NCBI GenBank assembly: GCA_958442925.1
Contig: CAUCIO010000009.1
Coordinates: 1-30,135 of the forward strand
Direction: 5' to 3'
Source of the DNA: an uncultured Clostridium sp.
GTDB taxonomy: Bacteria; Bacillota; Clostridia; Lachnospirales; Lachnospiraceae
DNA: 30,135 nucleotides
Shown: positions 14,865 through 22,047 of the stretch, piece after piece
Numbering within the stretch: the first letter of the stretch is position 1
Layout: the number at the start of each line of letters is the position of its first letter
Program-made: the position numbers and the translations under genes
Notes under the pieces: model-generated
Seen by the model: only the letters and a program-made list of their open reading frames with translations
Databases searched by the model: none
Told to the model about the DNA's origin: nothing

Positions 14865-15641
14865 ATGGGTTATGTAGATTACGAGCAGGAAGGCCATGTT
14901 GGTATTGTAACGATTAACAGGCCCAAAGCATTAAATGCCCTGAATGAAGAGGTACTGAAAGATCTGGAAGCTGCATTTGACGCGATTGATCAGGATGAGG
15001 TGAGAGCCGTCATCCTGACAGGAGCAGGCGAGAAATCTTTTGTCGCCGGAGCTGATATTGCAGCTATGAGCACTATGACGAAGGAAGAGGGAGAAGCTTT
15101 CGGAAAGTATGGAAACGATATTTTCCGTAAGATTGAGACATTTCCGATTCCGGTAATTGCAGCTGTAAACGGTTTTGCTCTTGGCGGCGGAAACGAGCTT
15201 TCTCTCAGCTGTGACATCCGCATCTGTTCTGAGAACGCAGTGTTCGGACAGCCGGAGACAGGTCTGGGCATTACGCCAGGTTTTGGAGGTACTCAGAGAC
15301 TGGTCCGCGTCATTGGCGTGGGAAAGGCTAAGGAGATGCTCTACACTGCCAGAAACATCAAGGCTGACGAGGCTTACCGTTTAGGACTTGTCAATGCAGT
15401 CTATCCACTGGAGAATCTGATGGCTGAGGCTAAAAAGCTGGCCGGCCAGATTGCGGCGAACGCTCCGATTGCTGTGAGAAACAGCAAGAAGGCAGCGAAC
15501 GACGGACTCCAGACAGATATGGACAGAGCGATTGTAATTGAGGAAAACCTGTTTGGCGCCTGCTTTGAGACAGAGGATCAGAGAGAGGGCATGACAGCGT
15601 TCCTTGAGAAGCGAAAAGAAAAAGAGTTCAGAAACCGTTAG
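14865..15641 (+). CDS. crt: 3-hydroxybutyryl-CoA dehydratase (crotonase)
   Basis: Dehydrates 3-hydroxybutyryl-CoA to crotonyl-CoA. A 258-residue enoyl-CoA hydratase fold protein from ATG 14865. Oxyanion-hole segments: AGADIAAMSTM (61-71) and GFALGGGNELSLSCDI (103-118). The two catalytic glutamates are E111 (GGNE) and E131 (GQPETGLGITPGFGGTQRL), 20 residues apart as in rat mitochondrial hydratase (E144/E164). An ATG at 14856 directly abuts AAGGAG and is too close; 14865 has a nine-base gap. It lies between thl and hbd on one transcript, consistent with the classic Clostridium butyryl-CoA pathway. Confidence 0.95.
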   Translation: MGYVDYEQEGHVGIVTINRPKALNALNEEVLKDLEAAFDAIDQDEVRAVILTGAGEKSFVAGADIAAMSTMTKEEGEAFGKYGNDIFRKIETFPIPVIAAVNGFALGGGNELSLSCDIRICSENAVFGQPETGLGITPGFGGTQRLVRVIGVGKAKEMLYTARNIKADEAYRLGLVNAVYPLENLMAEAKKLAGQIAANAPIAVRNSKKAANDGLQTDMDRAIVIEENLFGACFETEDQREGMTAFLEKRKEKEFRNR

Positions 15642-15681
15642 TAAAAAGTATACGCTTTTTATGAGATAGGAGGAGATAACC

Positions 15682-16518
15682 ATGAAAATCGGTGTTATCG
15701 GAGCAGGAACCATGGGTTCCGGCATTGCACAGGCTTTTGCACAGACAGAGGGATATGAAGTAGCTTTATGCGATATTAATGAGGAGTTCGCTGCAAACGG
15801 AAAGAAGAAAATTGCAAAGGGCTTTGAGAAGAGAATCGCAAAAGGCAAGATGACTCAGGAGGATGCTGATAAGATCCTCGCAAAGATTACAACAGGCGTG
15901 AAGGATATCTGCGGCGACTGCGATCTGATTATTGAGGCTGCTATTGAGAACATGGAGATCAAGAAGCAAACTTTCAAGGAGTTAGATGCTATCTGCAAGG
16001 CAGACTGTATTTTCGCTACCAACACTTCCTCCCTCTCCATCACAGAGATTGGAGCAGGCGCAAGACCGGTTGTGGGCATGCATTTCTTCAATCCGGCTCC
16101 AGTTATGAAGCTGGTAGAGGTCATCGCAGGACTCAATACTCCGAAGGAGATGGTAGATAAGGTAATCGAGATTTCCGAAGCTATCGGCAAAACTCCGGTT
16201 CAGGTTGAGGAGGGCGCAGGCTTTGTTGTAAACAGAATCCTGATTCCGATGATCAACGAGGCAGTCGGCATTTACGCTGAAGGTATCGCATCTGTAGAGG
16301 GAATCGACACAGCTATGAAGTTAGGCGCTAATCATCCGATGGGCCCGTTAGCTCTGGGCGATTTGATCGGACTGGACGTATGCCTGGCTATTATGCAGGT
16401 ATTAGAGAGCGAGACAGGCGATCCGAAGTACCGTCCGCATCCGCTGTTAAGAAAGATGGTTCGCGCTGGACGTTTAGGACAGAAAACAGGCAGAGGATTC
16501 TACGATTACAGCAAATAA
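15682..16518 (+). CDS. hbd: 3-hydroxybutyryl-CoA dehydrogenase
   Basis: Reduces acetoacetyl-CoA to (S)-3-hydroxybutyryl-CoA with NAD(P)H. A 278-residue protein, close to the 282 of the Clostridium acetobutylicum enzyme. The N-terminal Rossmann motif is GAGTMGSGIAQAFA (7-20), with D31 at the end of the second strand suggesting NADH preference. The catalytic dyad is H134 in GMHFFNPAPVMKLVEVI and E146, 12 residues apart as in the family. The C-terminal domain starts around EEGAGFVVNRILIPMINEA and contains NHPMGPLALGDLIGLD. A TAGGAGGAG ribosome binding site precedes the ATG. It is followed by a 105-base gap holding a possible promoter and a hairpin, then bcd. Confidence 0.95.
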   Translation: MKIGVIGAGTMGSGIAQAFAQTEGYEVALCDINEEFAANGKKKIAKGFEKRIAKGKMTQEDADKILAKITTGVKDICGDCDLIIEAAIENMEIKKQTFKELDAICKADCIFATNTSSLSITEIGAGARPVVGMHFFNPAPVMKLVEVIAGLNTPKEMVDKVIEISEAIGKTPVQVEEGAGFVVNRILIPMINEAVGIYAEGIASVEGIDTAMKLGANHPMGPLALGDLIGLDVCLAIMQVLESETGDPKYRPHPLLRKMVRAGRLGQKTGRGFYDYSK

Positions 16519-16542
16519 TGGATACCACTTTTTTGTGGTTTC

Positions 16543-16551
16543 TGTTATAAT
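16543..16551 (+). promoter_or_regulatory. Possible internal promoter before bcd (extended -10)
   Basis: TGTTATAAT contains a perfect TATAAT with the TGn extension, 73 bases before the bcd ATG. No good -35 box is seen at 17 bases upstream, which is tolerated for extended -10 promoters. It could give bcd-etfBA its own transcript. Confidence 0.45.
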
Positions 16552-16567
16552 AGATTCACAACCGCAT

Positions 16568-16591
16568 AAGGGGTCTCCCCAAGGCCCCTTT
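16568..16591 (+). terminator. Terminator-like or attenuator hairpin in the hbd-bcd gap
   Basis: AAGGGG (16568-16573) pairs with CCCCTT (16585-16590), followed by a short T run. A competing stem GGGG-TCT-CCCC (16570-16580) shares the left arm. Two exclusive folds just upstream of bcd could tune read-through from thl-crt-hbd or simply set relative transcript levels. Confidence 0.5.
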
Positions 16592-16623
16592 TTAGCGCGA
16601 TATAAAAAGATGGAGGACTAGAC

Positions 16624-17778
16624 ATGGATTTTACATTAAGTAAAGAGCATGAGATGGCGAGAACATTATTCCATGACTTCGCCGAGAAAGAAGTAAAACC
16701 TTTAGCACAGGAAGTAGACGAGACAGAGCACTTCCCGACAGAGACAGTTAAGAAGATGCAGAAGCTCGGCTTCATGGGCATCCCGGTTCCGAAGGAGTAC
16801 GGCGGACAGGGCTGCGATCCTCTCTGCTATGCTATGTGCGTAGAGGAGCTTTCCAAGGTTTGCGGAACTACAGGCGTTATCGTTTCTGCACACACATCCC
16901 TGTGCTGCGATCCAATCCAGACATACGGTACAGAAGAGCAGAAGCAGAAATACCTTGTACCGCTTGCAAAGGGCGAGAAGTTAGGTGCTTTCGGTCTTAC
17001 TGAGCCAGGCGCTGGTACAGACGCGCAGGGCCAGCAGACAAAGGCTGTTTTAGACGGAGATGAGTGGGTATTAAACGGCTCCAAGATCTTCATCACAAAC
17101 GGTAAAGAGGCTGACATCTACGTAATCATCGCTGTAACAGGCGTAAAAGAGGATGCTAGAGGAAGAAAGAAGAAAGAGATCTCCGCATTCATCGTTGAGA
17201 AGGGAACTCCAGGCTTCACCTTTGGTACAAAGGAGAAGAAGATGGGTATCCGCGGATCTGCTACTTACGAGTTAATCTTCACAGACTGCCGCATCCCGAA
17301 GGAGAACCTGTTAGGACAGAAGGGCAAGGGATTCAACATCGCTATGCACACACTGGACGGCGGACGTATCGGTATCGCTGCTCAGGCTCTTGGTCTTGCA
17401 GAGGGCGCTCTTGACAGAACTATCGAGTATGTAAAAGAGAGAAAGCAGTTCGGACGTGCTCTGGGACAGTTCCAGAATACACAGTTCCAGCTTGCTGATA
17501 TGGCAACAAAGGTAAAGGCAGCTCAGCTCCTTGTTTACAGAGCAGCTATGGCTAAGGCTACACAGAAGACATATTCTGTAGAGGCAGCTATGGCTAAGCT
17601 GTACGCAGCAGAGGTTGCTATGGAAGTTACAACAAAGGCTGTACAGCTTCACGGCGGCTACGGCTACATCAGAGAGTACGATGTAGAGCGTATGATGCGC
17701 GACGCTAAGATTACAGAGATCTACGAGGGAACATCTGAGGTTCAGAGAATGGTTATCTCCGGCGCTCTGTTAAAATAA
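16624..17778 (+). CDS. bcd: Butyryl-CoA dehydrogenase
   Basis: FAD enzyme that reduces crotonyl-CoA to butyryl-CoA, working with EtfBA, where it can bifurcate electrons from NADH to crotonyl-CoA and ferredoxin. At 384 residues it is standard for short-chain acyl-CoA dehydrogenases. It shows the FAD/substrate segment GAFGLTEPGAGTDA, the ITNGKEADIYVI strand and the catalytic base E368 in IYEGTSEVQRM, equivalent to E367 of the Megasphaera enzyme. A GGAGG ribosome binding site lies before the ATG. Use of a narrow codon set (cgt/cgc, aca, gct, tta) is marked, suggesting high expression. etfB and etfA follow at once. The sequence alone cannot prove bifurcation. Confidence 0.96.
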   Translation: MDFTLSKEHEMARTLFHDFAEKEVKPLAQEVDETEHFPTETVKKMQKLGFMGIPVPKEYGGQGCDPLCYAMCVEELSKVCGTTGVIVSAHTSLCCDPIQTYGTEEQKQKYLVPLAKGEKLGAFGLTEPGAGTDAQGQQTKAVLDGDEWVLNGSKIFITNGKEADIYVIIAVTGVKEDARGRKKKEISAFIVEKGTPGFTFGTKEKKMGIRGSATYELIFTDCRIPKENLLGQKGKGFNIAMHTLDGGRIGIAAQALGLAEGALDRTIEYVKERKQFGRALGQFQNTQFQLADMATKVKAAQLLVYRAAMAKATQKTYSVEAAMAKLYAAEVAMEVTTKAVQLHGGYGYIREYDVERMMRDAKITEIYEGTSEVQRMVISGALLK

Positions 17779-17795
17779 TTGCGGCTCTAAACATG

Positions 17796-17829
17796 ATGCA
17801 GTTCCCTGTCCGGATGGACAGGCCTGCAT
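17796..17829 (+). other. RNA hairpin between bcd and etfB
   Basis: Outer arms ATGCAG / CTGCAT and inner arms CCTGTCC / GGACAGG with a GGAT loop form an interrupted stem of about 13 pairs. No U run follows, so it is not an intrinsic terminator. It may stabilise the 3' end of bcd mRNA or be a processing site that adjusts Bcd against Etf levels. Confidence 0.55.
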
Positions 17830-17858
17830 GAAATTAAACAATAAGGAGTGAAAATACA

Positions 17859-18641
17859 GTGAAAATTATCGTTTGTATCAAACAGGTTCCAGATACTAAG
17901 GGCGGAGTAAAATTCAACCCGGACGGAACACTCGACAGAGGAGCTATGCTCACAATTATGAACCCGGATGATAAGGCTGGTCTTGAGGCAGCCCTTCGCT
18001 TAAAGGATCAGTACGGCGCAGAGGTTACAGTTCTCACTATGGGACTTCCGAAGGCTGAGGAGGTTTTAAGAGAGGCTATGGCTATGGGTGCTGACAATGG
18101 TATCCTGGTTACAGACCGTGTACTGGGCGGAGCTGATACATGGGCTACATCCCAGACTATCGCAGGCGCTATCAGAAACCTTGAGTACGATTTAATTATC
18201 ACAGGACGTCAGGCTATCGACGGAGATACAGCTCAGGTAGGTCCGCAGATCTCCGAGCACTTAGACATTCCGGTAATCAGCTACGCTCAGGATATCAAGA
18301 TCGAGGGCAACAGCGTTATCGTTGAGCGTCAGTACGATGACAGATATCACGTATTAAAGGCTCAGATGCCATGCTTAATCACAGCTCTGGCTGAGTTAAA
18401 CGAGCCGCGCTACATGACTCCAGGCGGAATCTTCGATGCTTATAAGAAAGAAATCACCGTATGGGGAAGAAACGACCTGAAGGATGTTGAGGACTCCAAC
18501 TTAGGACTTAAGGGATCCCCGACACAGATCGCAAGAGCTTCCGATAAGGTAAGAAAGGGAGCAGGCGAGCAGGTTACTCTTGATCCGGCAGCAGCAGCTG
18601 ACTACATTGTTGAGAAGCTGGCAGCTAAACATGTTATCTAA
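17859..18641 (+). CDS. etfB: Electron transfer flavoprotein, beta subunit
   Basis: EtfB pairs with EtfA to carry electrons to Bcd; in Clostridia the EtfAB-Bcd complex couples NADH oxidation to crotonyl-CoA and ferredoxin reduction. The 260-residue protein starts with GTG at 17859, AAGGAG lying 10 bases upstream. The N-terminus MKIIVCIKQVPDT is diagnostic, as are NPDDKAGLEAALRLKD and the nucleotide-binding segment GRQAIDGDTAQVGPQISEHL, which in bifurcating Etfs contacts the second FAD. The C-terminus has the arm that embraces EtfA. It lies 80 bases after bcd, separated by a hairpin, and 32 bases before etfA. Confidence 0.95.
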   Translation: MKIIVCIKQVPDTKGGVKFNPDGTLDRGAMLTIMNPDDKAGLEAALRLKDQYGAEVTVLTMGLPKAEEVLREAMAMGADNGILVTDRVLGGADTWATSQTIAGAIRNLEYDLIITGRQAIDGDTAQVGPQISEHLDIPVISYAQDIKIEGNSVIVERQYDDRYHVLKAQMPCLITALAELNEPRYMTPGGIFDAYKKEITVWGRNDLKDVEDSNLGLKGSPTQIARASDKVRKGAGEQVTLDPAAAADYIVEKLAAKHVI

Positions 18642-18673
18642 TTAAAAATAATAGAAAAGTGTGGTGAATAAGA

Positions 18674-19723
18674 ATGAACTTAGAAGCATATAAGGGAGTA
18701 TTCGTCTTTGCACAGCAGGTTGACAATGAGATCAGCGGCATCGCATTTGAGCTGATTGGCAAAGGTAAGGATTTAGCAAAAGATTTAGGAACAGAGGTTA
18801 CAGCTGTTTTAGTTGGTTCCGGCGTTAAGGGACTGGCAGACGAGCTGGCTGAGTACGGCGCAGACAAGGTTATCGTTGTAGACGATCCTGAGTTAAAGGA
18901 GTACAGAACAGAGCCGTATACACACGCGCTGGCTTCCGTTATCAACGAGTTCAAGCCGGAGATCTTCTTAATCGGCGCTACAGCAATCGGCCGTGACTTA
19001 GGACCTCGTGTATGTGCAAGAATCCATACAGGTCTGACAGCTGACTGTACACAGCTTGAGATTGGTGATTTCCCAATCAACCCGATTCCAGGCAAGGAGC
19101 AGAAGCACAATCAGTTATTAATGACTCGTCCTGCATTCGGTGGAAACACAATCGCTACTATCGCATGCCCGGACTTCCGTCCTCAGATGGCAACTGTACG
19201 TCCAGGCGTTATGCAGAAGCTGCCTAAGACAGCAGGCGCTAAGGCTAACGTAGTAGAGTACAATCCAGGATTCGTTCCGAACAAGAACTATGTTGAGATC
19301 ATGGATGTAGTTAAGGCTGTAGCTGATACAGTAGACATTATGGACGCTAAGATCCTTGTATCTGGCGGACGTGGTGTTGGAAGCCCTGAGAATTTCAAGA
19401 TTCTCGAGGATCTGGCAGAGGTAATCGGCGGAACAGTAAGCTGCTCCCGTGCAGTTGTAGACGCTGGCTGGCAGCCAAAGGCATTACAGGTAGGACAGAC
19501 AGGAAAGACTGTACGTCCAAACGTATACTTTGCAATCGGTATCTCCGGTGCTATCCAGCATGTAGCTGGTATGGAGGAGTCTGATATCATCATCGCTATC
19601 AACAAGGACGAGACAGCTCCGATCTTCGACGTAGCTGACTACGGTATTGTAGGCGACCTGAACAAGGTAGTTCCGTTATTAACAGAGAAGCTGAAAGCTG
19701 CTAAGGCTGCTCAGAACGCTTAA
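18674..19723 (+). CDS. etfA: Electron transfer flavoprotein, alpha subunit
   Basis: EtfA binds FAD and forms the heterodimer with EtfB. The 349-residue protein shows an N-terminal adenine-nucleotide-type domain and the C-terminal FAD domain: SGGRGVGSPENFKILEDLAEVIGG, SRAVVDAGW, GQTGKTVRPNVYFAIGISGAIQHVAGM and DYGIVGDLNKVVPLL. No extra ferredoxin domain is present at the N-terminus, unlike the longer EtfA forms of some Clostridia. Start ATG 18674 follows a GTGGTGAAT stretch with only a modest ribosome binding site; coupling with etfB is likely. It is the last gene of the butyrate cluster; a strong terminator stands 138 bases downstream. Confidence 0.95.
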   Translation: MNLEAYKGVFVFAQQVDNEISGIAFELIGKGKDLAKDLGTEVTAVLVGSGVKGLADELAEYGADKVIVVDDPELKEYRTEPYTHALASVINEFKPEIFLIGATAIGRDLGPRVCARIHTGLTADCTQLEIGDFPINPIPGKEQKHNQLLMTRPAFGGNTIATIACPDFRPQMATVRPGVMQKLPKTAGAKANVVEYNPGFVPNKNYVEIMDVVKAVADTVDIMDAKILVSGGRGVGSPENFKILEDLAEVIGGTVSCSRAVVDAGWQPKALQVGQTGKTVRPNVYFAIGISGAIQHVAGMEESDIIIAINKDETAPIFDVADYGIVGDLNKVVPLLTEKLKAAKAAQNA

Positions 19724-19856
19724 TCTGAACGAAAATTTCATCATAAAATAAATAATCGTCCGGGGGACGGCAGTCTGCATGATTGTTTGATGCGGTATGT
19801 CCTCCCACGCCGGACGGCGTCCTTACGAAGGCGAGAGGGACGCAGTGCCCAGACAG

Positions 19857-19888
19857 AAAAACAGCCCGGCTTTAGCCGGGCTGTTTTT
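19857..19888 (+). terminator. Intrinsic terminator of the butyrate operon
   Basis: ACAGCCCGGC (19861-19870), loop TTTA, GCCGGGCTGT (19875-19884) and a T run form a textbook terminator; a preceding A run also makes it work leftward. Confidence 0.92.
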
Positions 19889-19941
19889 ACGATCCTGAAA
19901 ATGTATACTCTTCACTATTCCAAGCCGCTCTTTTTGGGGAT

Positions 19942-20073
19942 TTTAACGTGGAAGAAAGATTTTGCAGGCTTTAAGTGAAATAAAAAATATTTTTCAGTTC
20001 GTTTTTTTCTCTTTAACGTGGAAGAAAGATTTCGGTGACTTTAAGTGGAACAAGAAATCTTTCTTCCACGTTA
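19942..20073. repeat. Two 39-bp direct repeats and an inverted copy forming a 20-bp perfect hairpin
   Basis: The unit TAACGTGGAAGAAAGATTT occurs at 19944-19962 and 20014-20032. With its flanks it becomes a 39-bp imperfect direct repeat (19942-19980 and 20012-20050) at a 70-base period, the right end of both reading TTTAAGTG(A/G)AA. The inverse complement is at 20054-20073 and pairs perfectly over 20 bp with 20014-20033, leaving a 20-base loop. No U run follows leftward. The nature is unknown: a small interspersed repeat or transcript-end structure for the SDR gene. Confidence 0.75.
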
Positions 20074-20084
20074 TATCTTCCCTT

Positions 20085-20816
20085 TTAAATCCATCCCCCG
20101 TCCAGTCCGATGACCTGTCCGGTAAGATAATTTTCTTTATAGCCCAGATGGTAAGCCAGATCAGCTACCTCTTCCGCACGGCCCAGACGTCCGGCAGGAA
20201 TTTCTTCAATTAATCCGATCAGTTCTTCATCATCCAGGAAGTGATTCATTTCTGTATCAATGGCTCCGCAGGCAATGGCATTGACCTGAATATGGCTGGG
20301 GGCCAGTTCTTTGGCCAGAGCTTTTGTGAAGGCATTGATTCCGCCCTTCGTGGCGGAATAGGCTACCTCGCAGGAAGCGCCGCAGATTCCCCAGACAGAA
20401 GAGATATTAATGATTTTTCCCTGCTGTTTTGCTACCATCATAGGCACAGCCAGACGGCAGCAGTTAAATACAGAGGTAAGATTTGTGTGGACAATCAAAT
20501 CCCAGTCCTCTGGCTTCATATCCTGAAGCAGTCCGATGTAGGAGATCCCCGCATTGTTGACAAGCACATCTAATCCGCCGAACTGCTTTCTTATTTTTTT
20601 AAATAAGGCAGCGCAGTCTTCCATATTTCCCATATCTCCCAGAAAGGCCAGACAGCTTACCTGAAAGGACTCGATTTCCTTTTTTGTCTGAAGAAGCTGC
20701 TCTTCCCGCTTTACACAGCTGATGACTACATTCCAGCCTTTTTTGGCAAATTTCACGGCAATAGCTTTCCCGATTCCGCGGGAAGCGCCAGTGACAAGTA
20801 CAGTTTTTTTTGCCAT
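20085..20816 (-). CDS. Short-chain dehydrogenase/reductase, FabG-like
   Basis: A classical SDR of 243 residues (from ATG 20816). Cofactor motif TGASRGIG (9-16), NNAG (87-90), N112, and the catalytic triad S140, Y153 and K157 in the YSATKGG context. The C-terminal LTGQVIGLDGGW is typical of 3-oxoacyl-ACP reductases (FabG). It could act in fatty acid synthesis or reduce another carbonyl, but it is not beside other fab genes. A GTG at 20822, two codons upstream, has a better-spaced AGGAAGGA site (5 bases against 11), so the true start may be there. The gene is alone on its strand and has its own promoter. Confidence 0.88.
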   Translation of the reverse strand: MAKKTVLVTGASRGIGKAIAVKFAKKGWNVVISCVKREEQLLQTKKEIESFQVSCLAFLGDMGNMEDCAALFKKIRKQFGGLDVLVNNAGISYIGLLQDMKPEDWDLIVHTNLTSVFNCCRLAVPMMVAKQQGKIINISSVWGICGASCEVAYSATKGGINAFTKALAKELAPSHIQVNAIACGAIDTEMNHFLDDEELIGLIEEIPAGRLGRAEEVADLAYHLGYKENYLTGQVIGLDGGWI

Positions 20817-20914
20817 ATACACTCACGTCCTTCCTAAAAACAGGCTTTTTGCATACCTGGTGATATGATGCTGCTTCTATGTATACCCAGTATGCTGTAT
20901 CTGCTTCTGAGAAT

Positions 20915-20943
20915 ATTATACCATTCACAGATTGACAGTGCAA
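20915..20943 (-). promoter_or_regulatory. Promoter of the SDR gene
   Basis: Leftward TTGCAC (20943-20938), 17 bases, then TATAAT (20920-20915) with a TGG extension. The leader (about 90 bases) holds inverted arms GCATACCTGG (20851-20860) and CCAGTATGC (20887-20895) and two CTGCTTCT copies 30 bases apart. Confidence 0.72.
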
Positions 20944-20988
20944 ATTTATAGATTAAATAAAAATTATGTATACTGACAGGATAAGATG

Positions 20989-20997
20989 TGCTATACT
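20989..20997 (+). promoter_or_regulatory. Possible extended -10 promoter of trxB
   Basis: TGCTATACT is an extended -10 element about 118 bases before the trxB start. No matching -35 box was found at normal distance, so support is moderate. Confidence 0.4.
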
Positions 20998-21114
20998 AAA
21001 AAATATAAACAAAACAAGGGAGAAGACCGGCTTTTTGGCGGAAAGAGGATAGAAAACACTTGGAACGCATAAATCTGCAGGCTGCAGATTCCTGAGGAAA
21101 GTGAGAATAACAGA

Positions 21115-22035
21115 ATGGGAAAAATTTACGATCTGATTATTGCAGGTTCCGGCCCGGCCGGACTGGCGGCAGCTATTTATGCAAAGAGAGCAGAGCTGGA
21201 CACGCTTGTGATTGAGAGAGAGATGATGAGCGGCGGCCAGATTTTAAGTACCTACGAGGTGGATAACTACCCAGGCCTGCCGGGAAGTTCAGGCTTTGAT
21301 CTGGGAATGAAATTCAGGGAGCACGCGGATCAGCTGGGAGCTGTTTTTACAGAGGACTGTATTGAAAGCGCAGAGCTTTCCGGAGCGGTTAAGACGCTTT
21401 ATGGCCAGAAGGAAGCTTATCAGGCCAGAACTGTGATTATCGCTACAGGAGCCCGCCATAAAAAGCTGGGCATACCAGGTGAGGAGGAACTGTCAGGAAG
21501 CGGAGTTTCTTACTGCGCTACCTGTGACGGAGCCTTTTTTAAAGATAAGACAGCGGCAGTGATAGGCGGAGGAGATGTGGCTCTGGAGGATGCCATATTC
21601 CTGTCCAGGCTGTGTAAAAAAGTTTATTTGATTCACAGAAGAGATGAGCTGCGGGGAGCTAAGACGCTGCAGAAGCGTGTGCTTGAATCGGATAAAATAG
21701 AAGTGCACTGGAATACAGTGGCAGACGCCATTGAGGGAGACGGCAGAGTTGAGAGTCTGGTACTTACGAACAGAAAAACAGGGGAGACGGAGAGGCTTGA
21801 GACAGACGGCGTATTCATCGCTGTAGGAATTGAGCCGGAAAGCAGTGCGTTTTCCCAGATGGTAGAGACAGACAGCCAGGGGTATTTTGCGGCCGGGGAG
21901 GACGGAGCCACCTCCGTTCCCGGTGTGTTCGCAGCGGGGGATGTGCGGACCAAGCAGCTGCGTCAGGTGCTGACAGCCGCATCAGACGGAGCTAATTGCG
22001 TGACAAGCGTGGAGCGGTACCTGGCAGAGAGATAG
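21115..22035 (+). CDS. trxB: Thioredoxin-disulfide reductase
   Basis: Transfers electrons from NADPH through FAD and a redox-active disulfide to thioredoxin. The 306-residue protein has the FAD motif GSGPAGLAAAIYAKRAE (11-27), ATGARHKKLGIPGEE, the active disulfide C134/C137 in YCATCDGAFFK, the NADPH motif GGGDVALEDA (151-160), HRRDELRGAK and the C-terminal FAD segment GVFAAGDVRTKQLRQVLTAASDGA. All are as in low-molecular-weight TrxB. Ferredoxin- or F420-linked variants exist in anaerobes, but HRRDELR supports NADPH. The downstream cell-wall hydrolase starts 12 bases later, so both may be one transcript. No thioredoxin gene is adjacent. Confidence 0.93.
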   Translation: MGKIYDLIIAGSGPAGLAAAIYAKRAELDTLVIEREMMSGGQILSTYEVDNYPGLPGSSGFDLGMKFREHADQLGAVFTEDCIESAELSGAVKTLYGQKEAYQARTVIIATGARHKKLGIPGEEELSGSGVSYCATCDGAFFKDKTAAVIGGGDVALEDAIFLSRLCKKVYLIHRRDELRGAKTLQKRVLESDKIEVHWNTVADAIEGDGRVESLVLTNRKTGETERLETDGVFIAVGIEPESSAFSQMVETDSQGYFAAGEDGATSVPGVFAAGDVRTKQLRQVLTAASDGANCVTSVERYLAER

Positions 22036-22047
22036 GAGGAATATACG

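Larger units (their letters stand above)
19724..20084. other. Gene-free stretch between etfA and the SDR gene
   Basis: The 361 bases hold no convincing gene. From left to right there is a G/C-rich part with CGTCCGG and CCGGACG-like elements (about 19757-19820), the etfA terminator (19861-19888), an A/T-rich bridge and a cluster of two direct repeats plus one inverted copy (19942-20073). A small open frame at 19787-19978 runs through the terminator and has no family resemblance. Confidence 0.7.

Noticed and set aside
18674..19723. EtfA carrying an N-terminal ferredoxin domain
   Set aside because: No CxxCxxC cluster motifs are present; the protein is the short form.
19942..20073. Repeat cluster as a CRISPR array
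   Set aside because: Only two direct copies plus one inverted copy, irregular spacers and no cas genes.
20014..20073. Perfect 20-bp stem as the intrinsic terminator of the SDR gene
   Set aside because: Reading leftward the stem is followed by A/G-rich sequence instead of a U run, so the standard mechanism is not supported.
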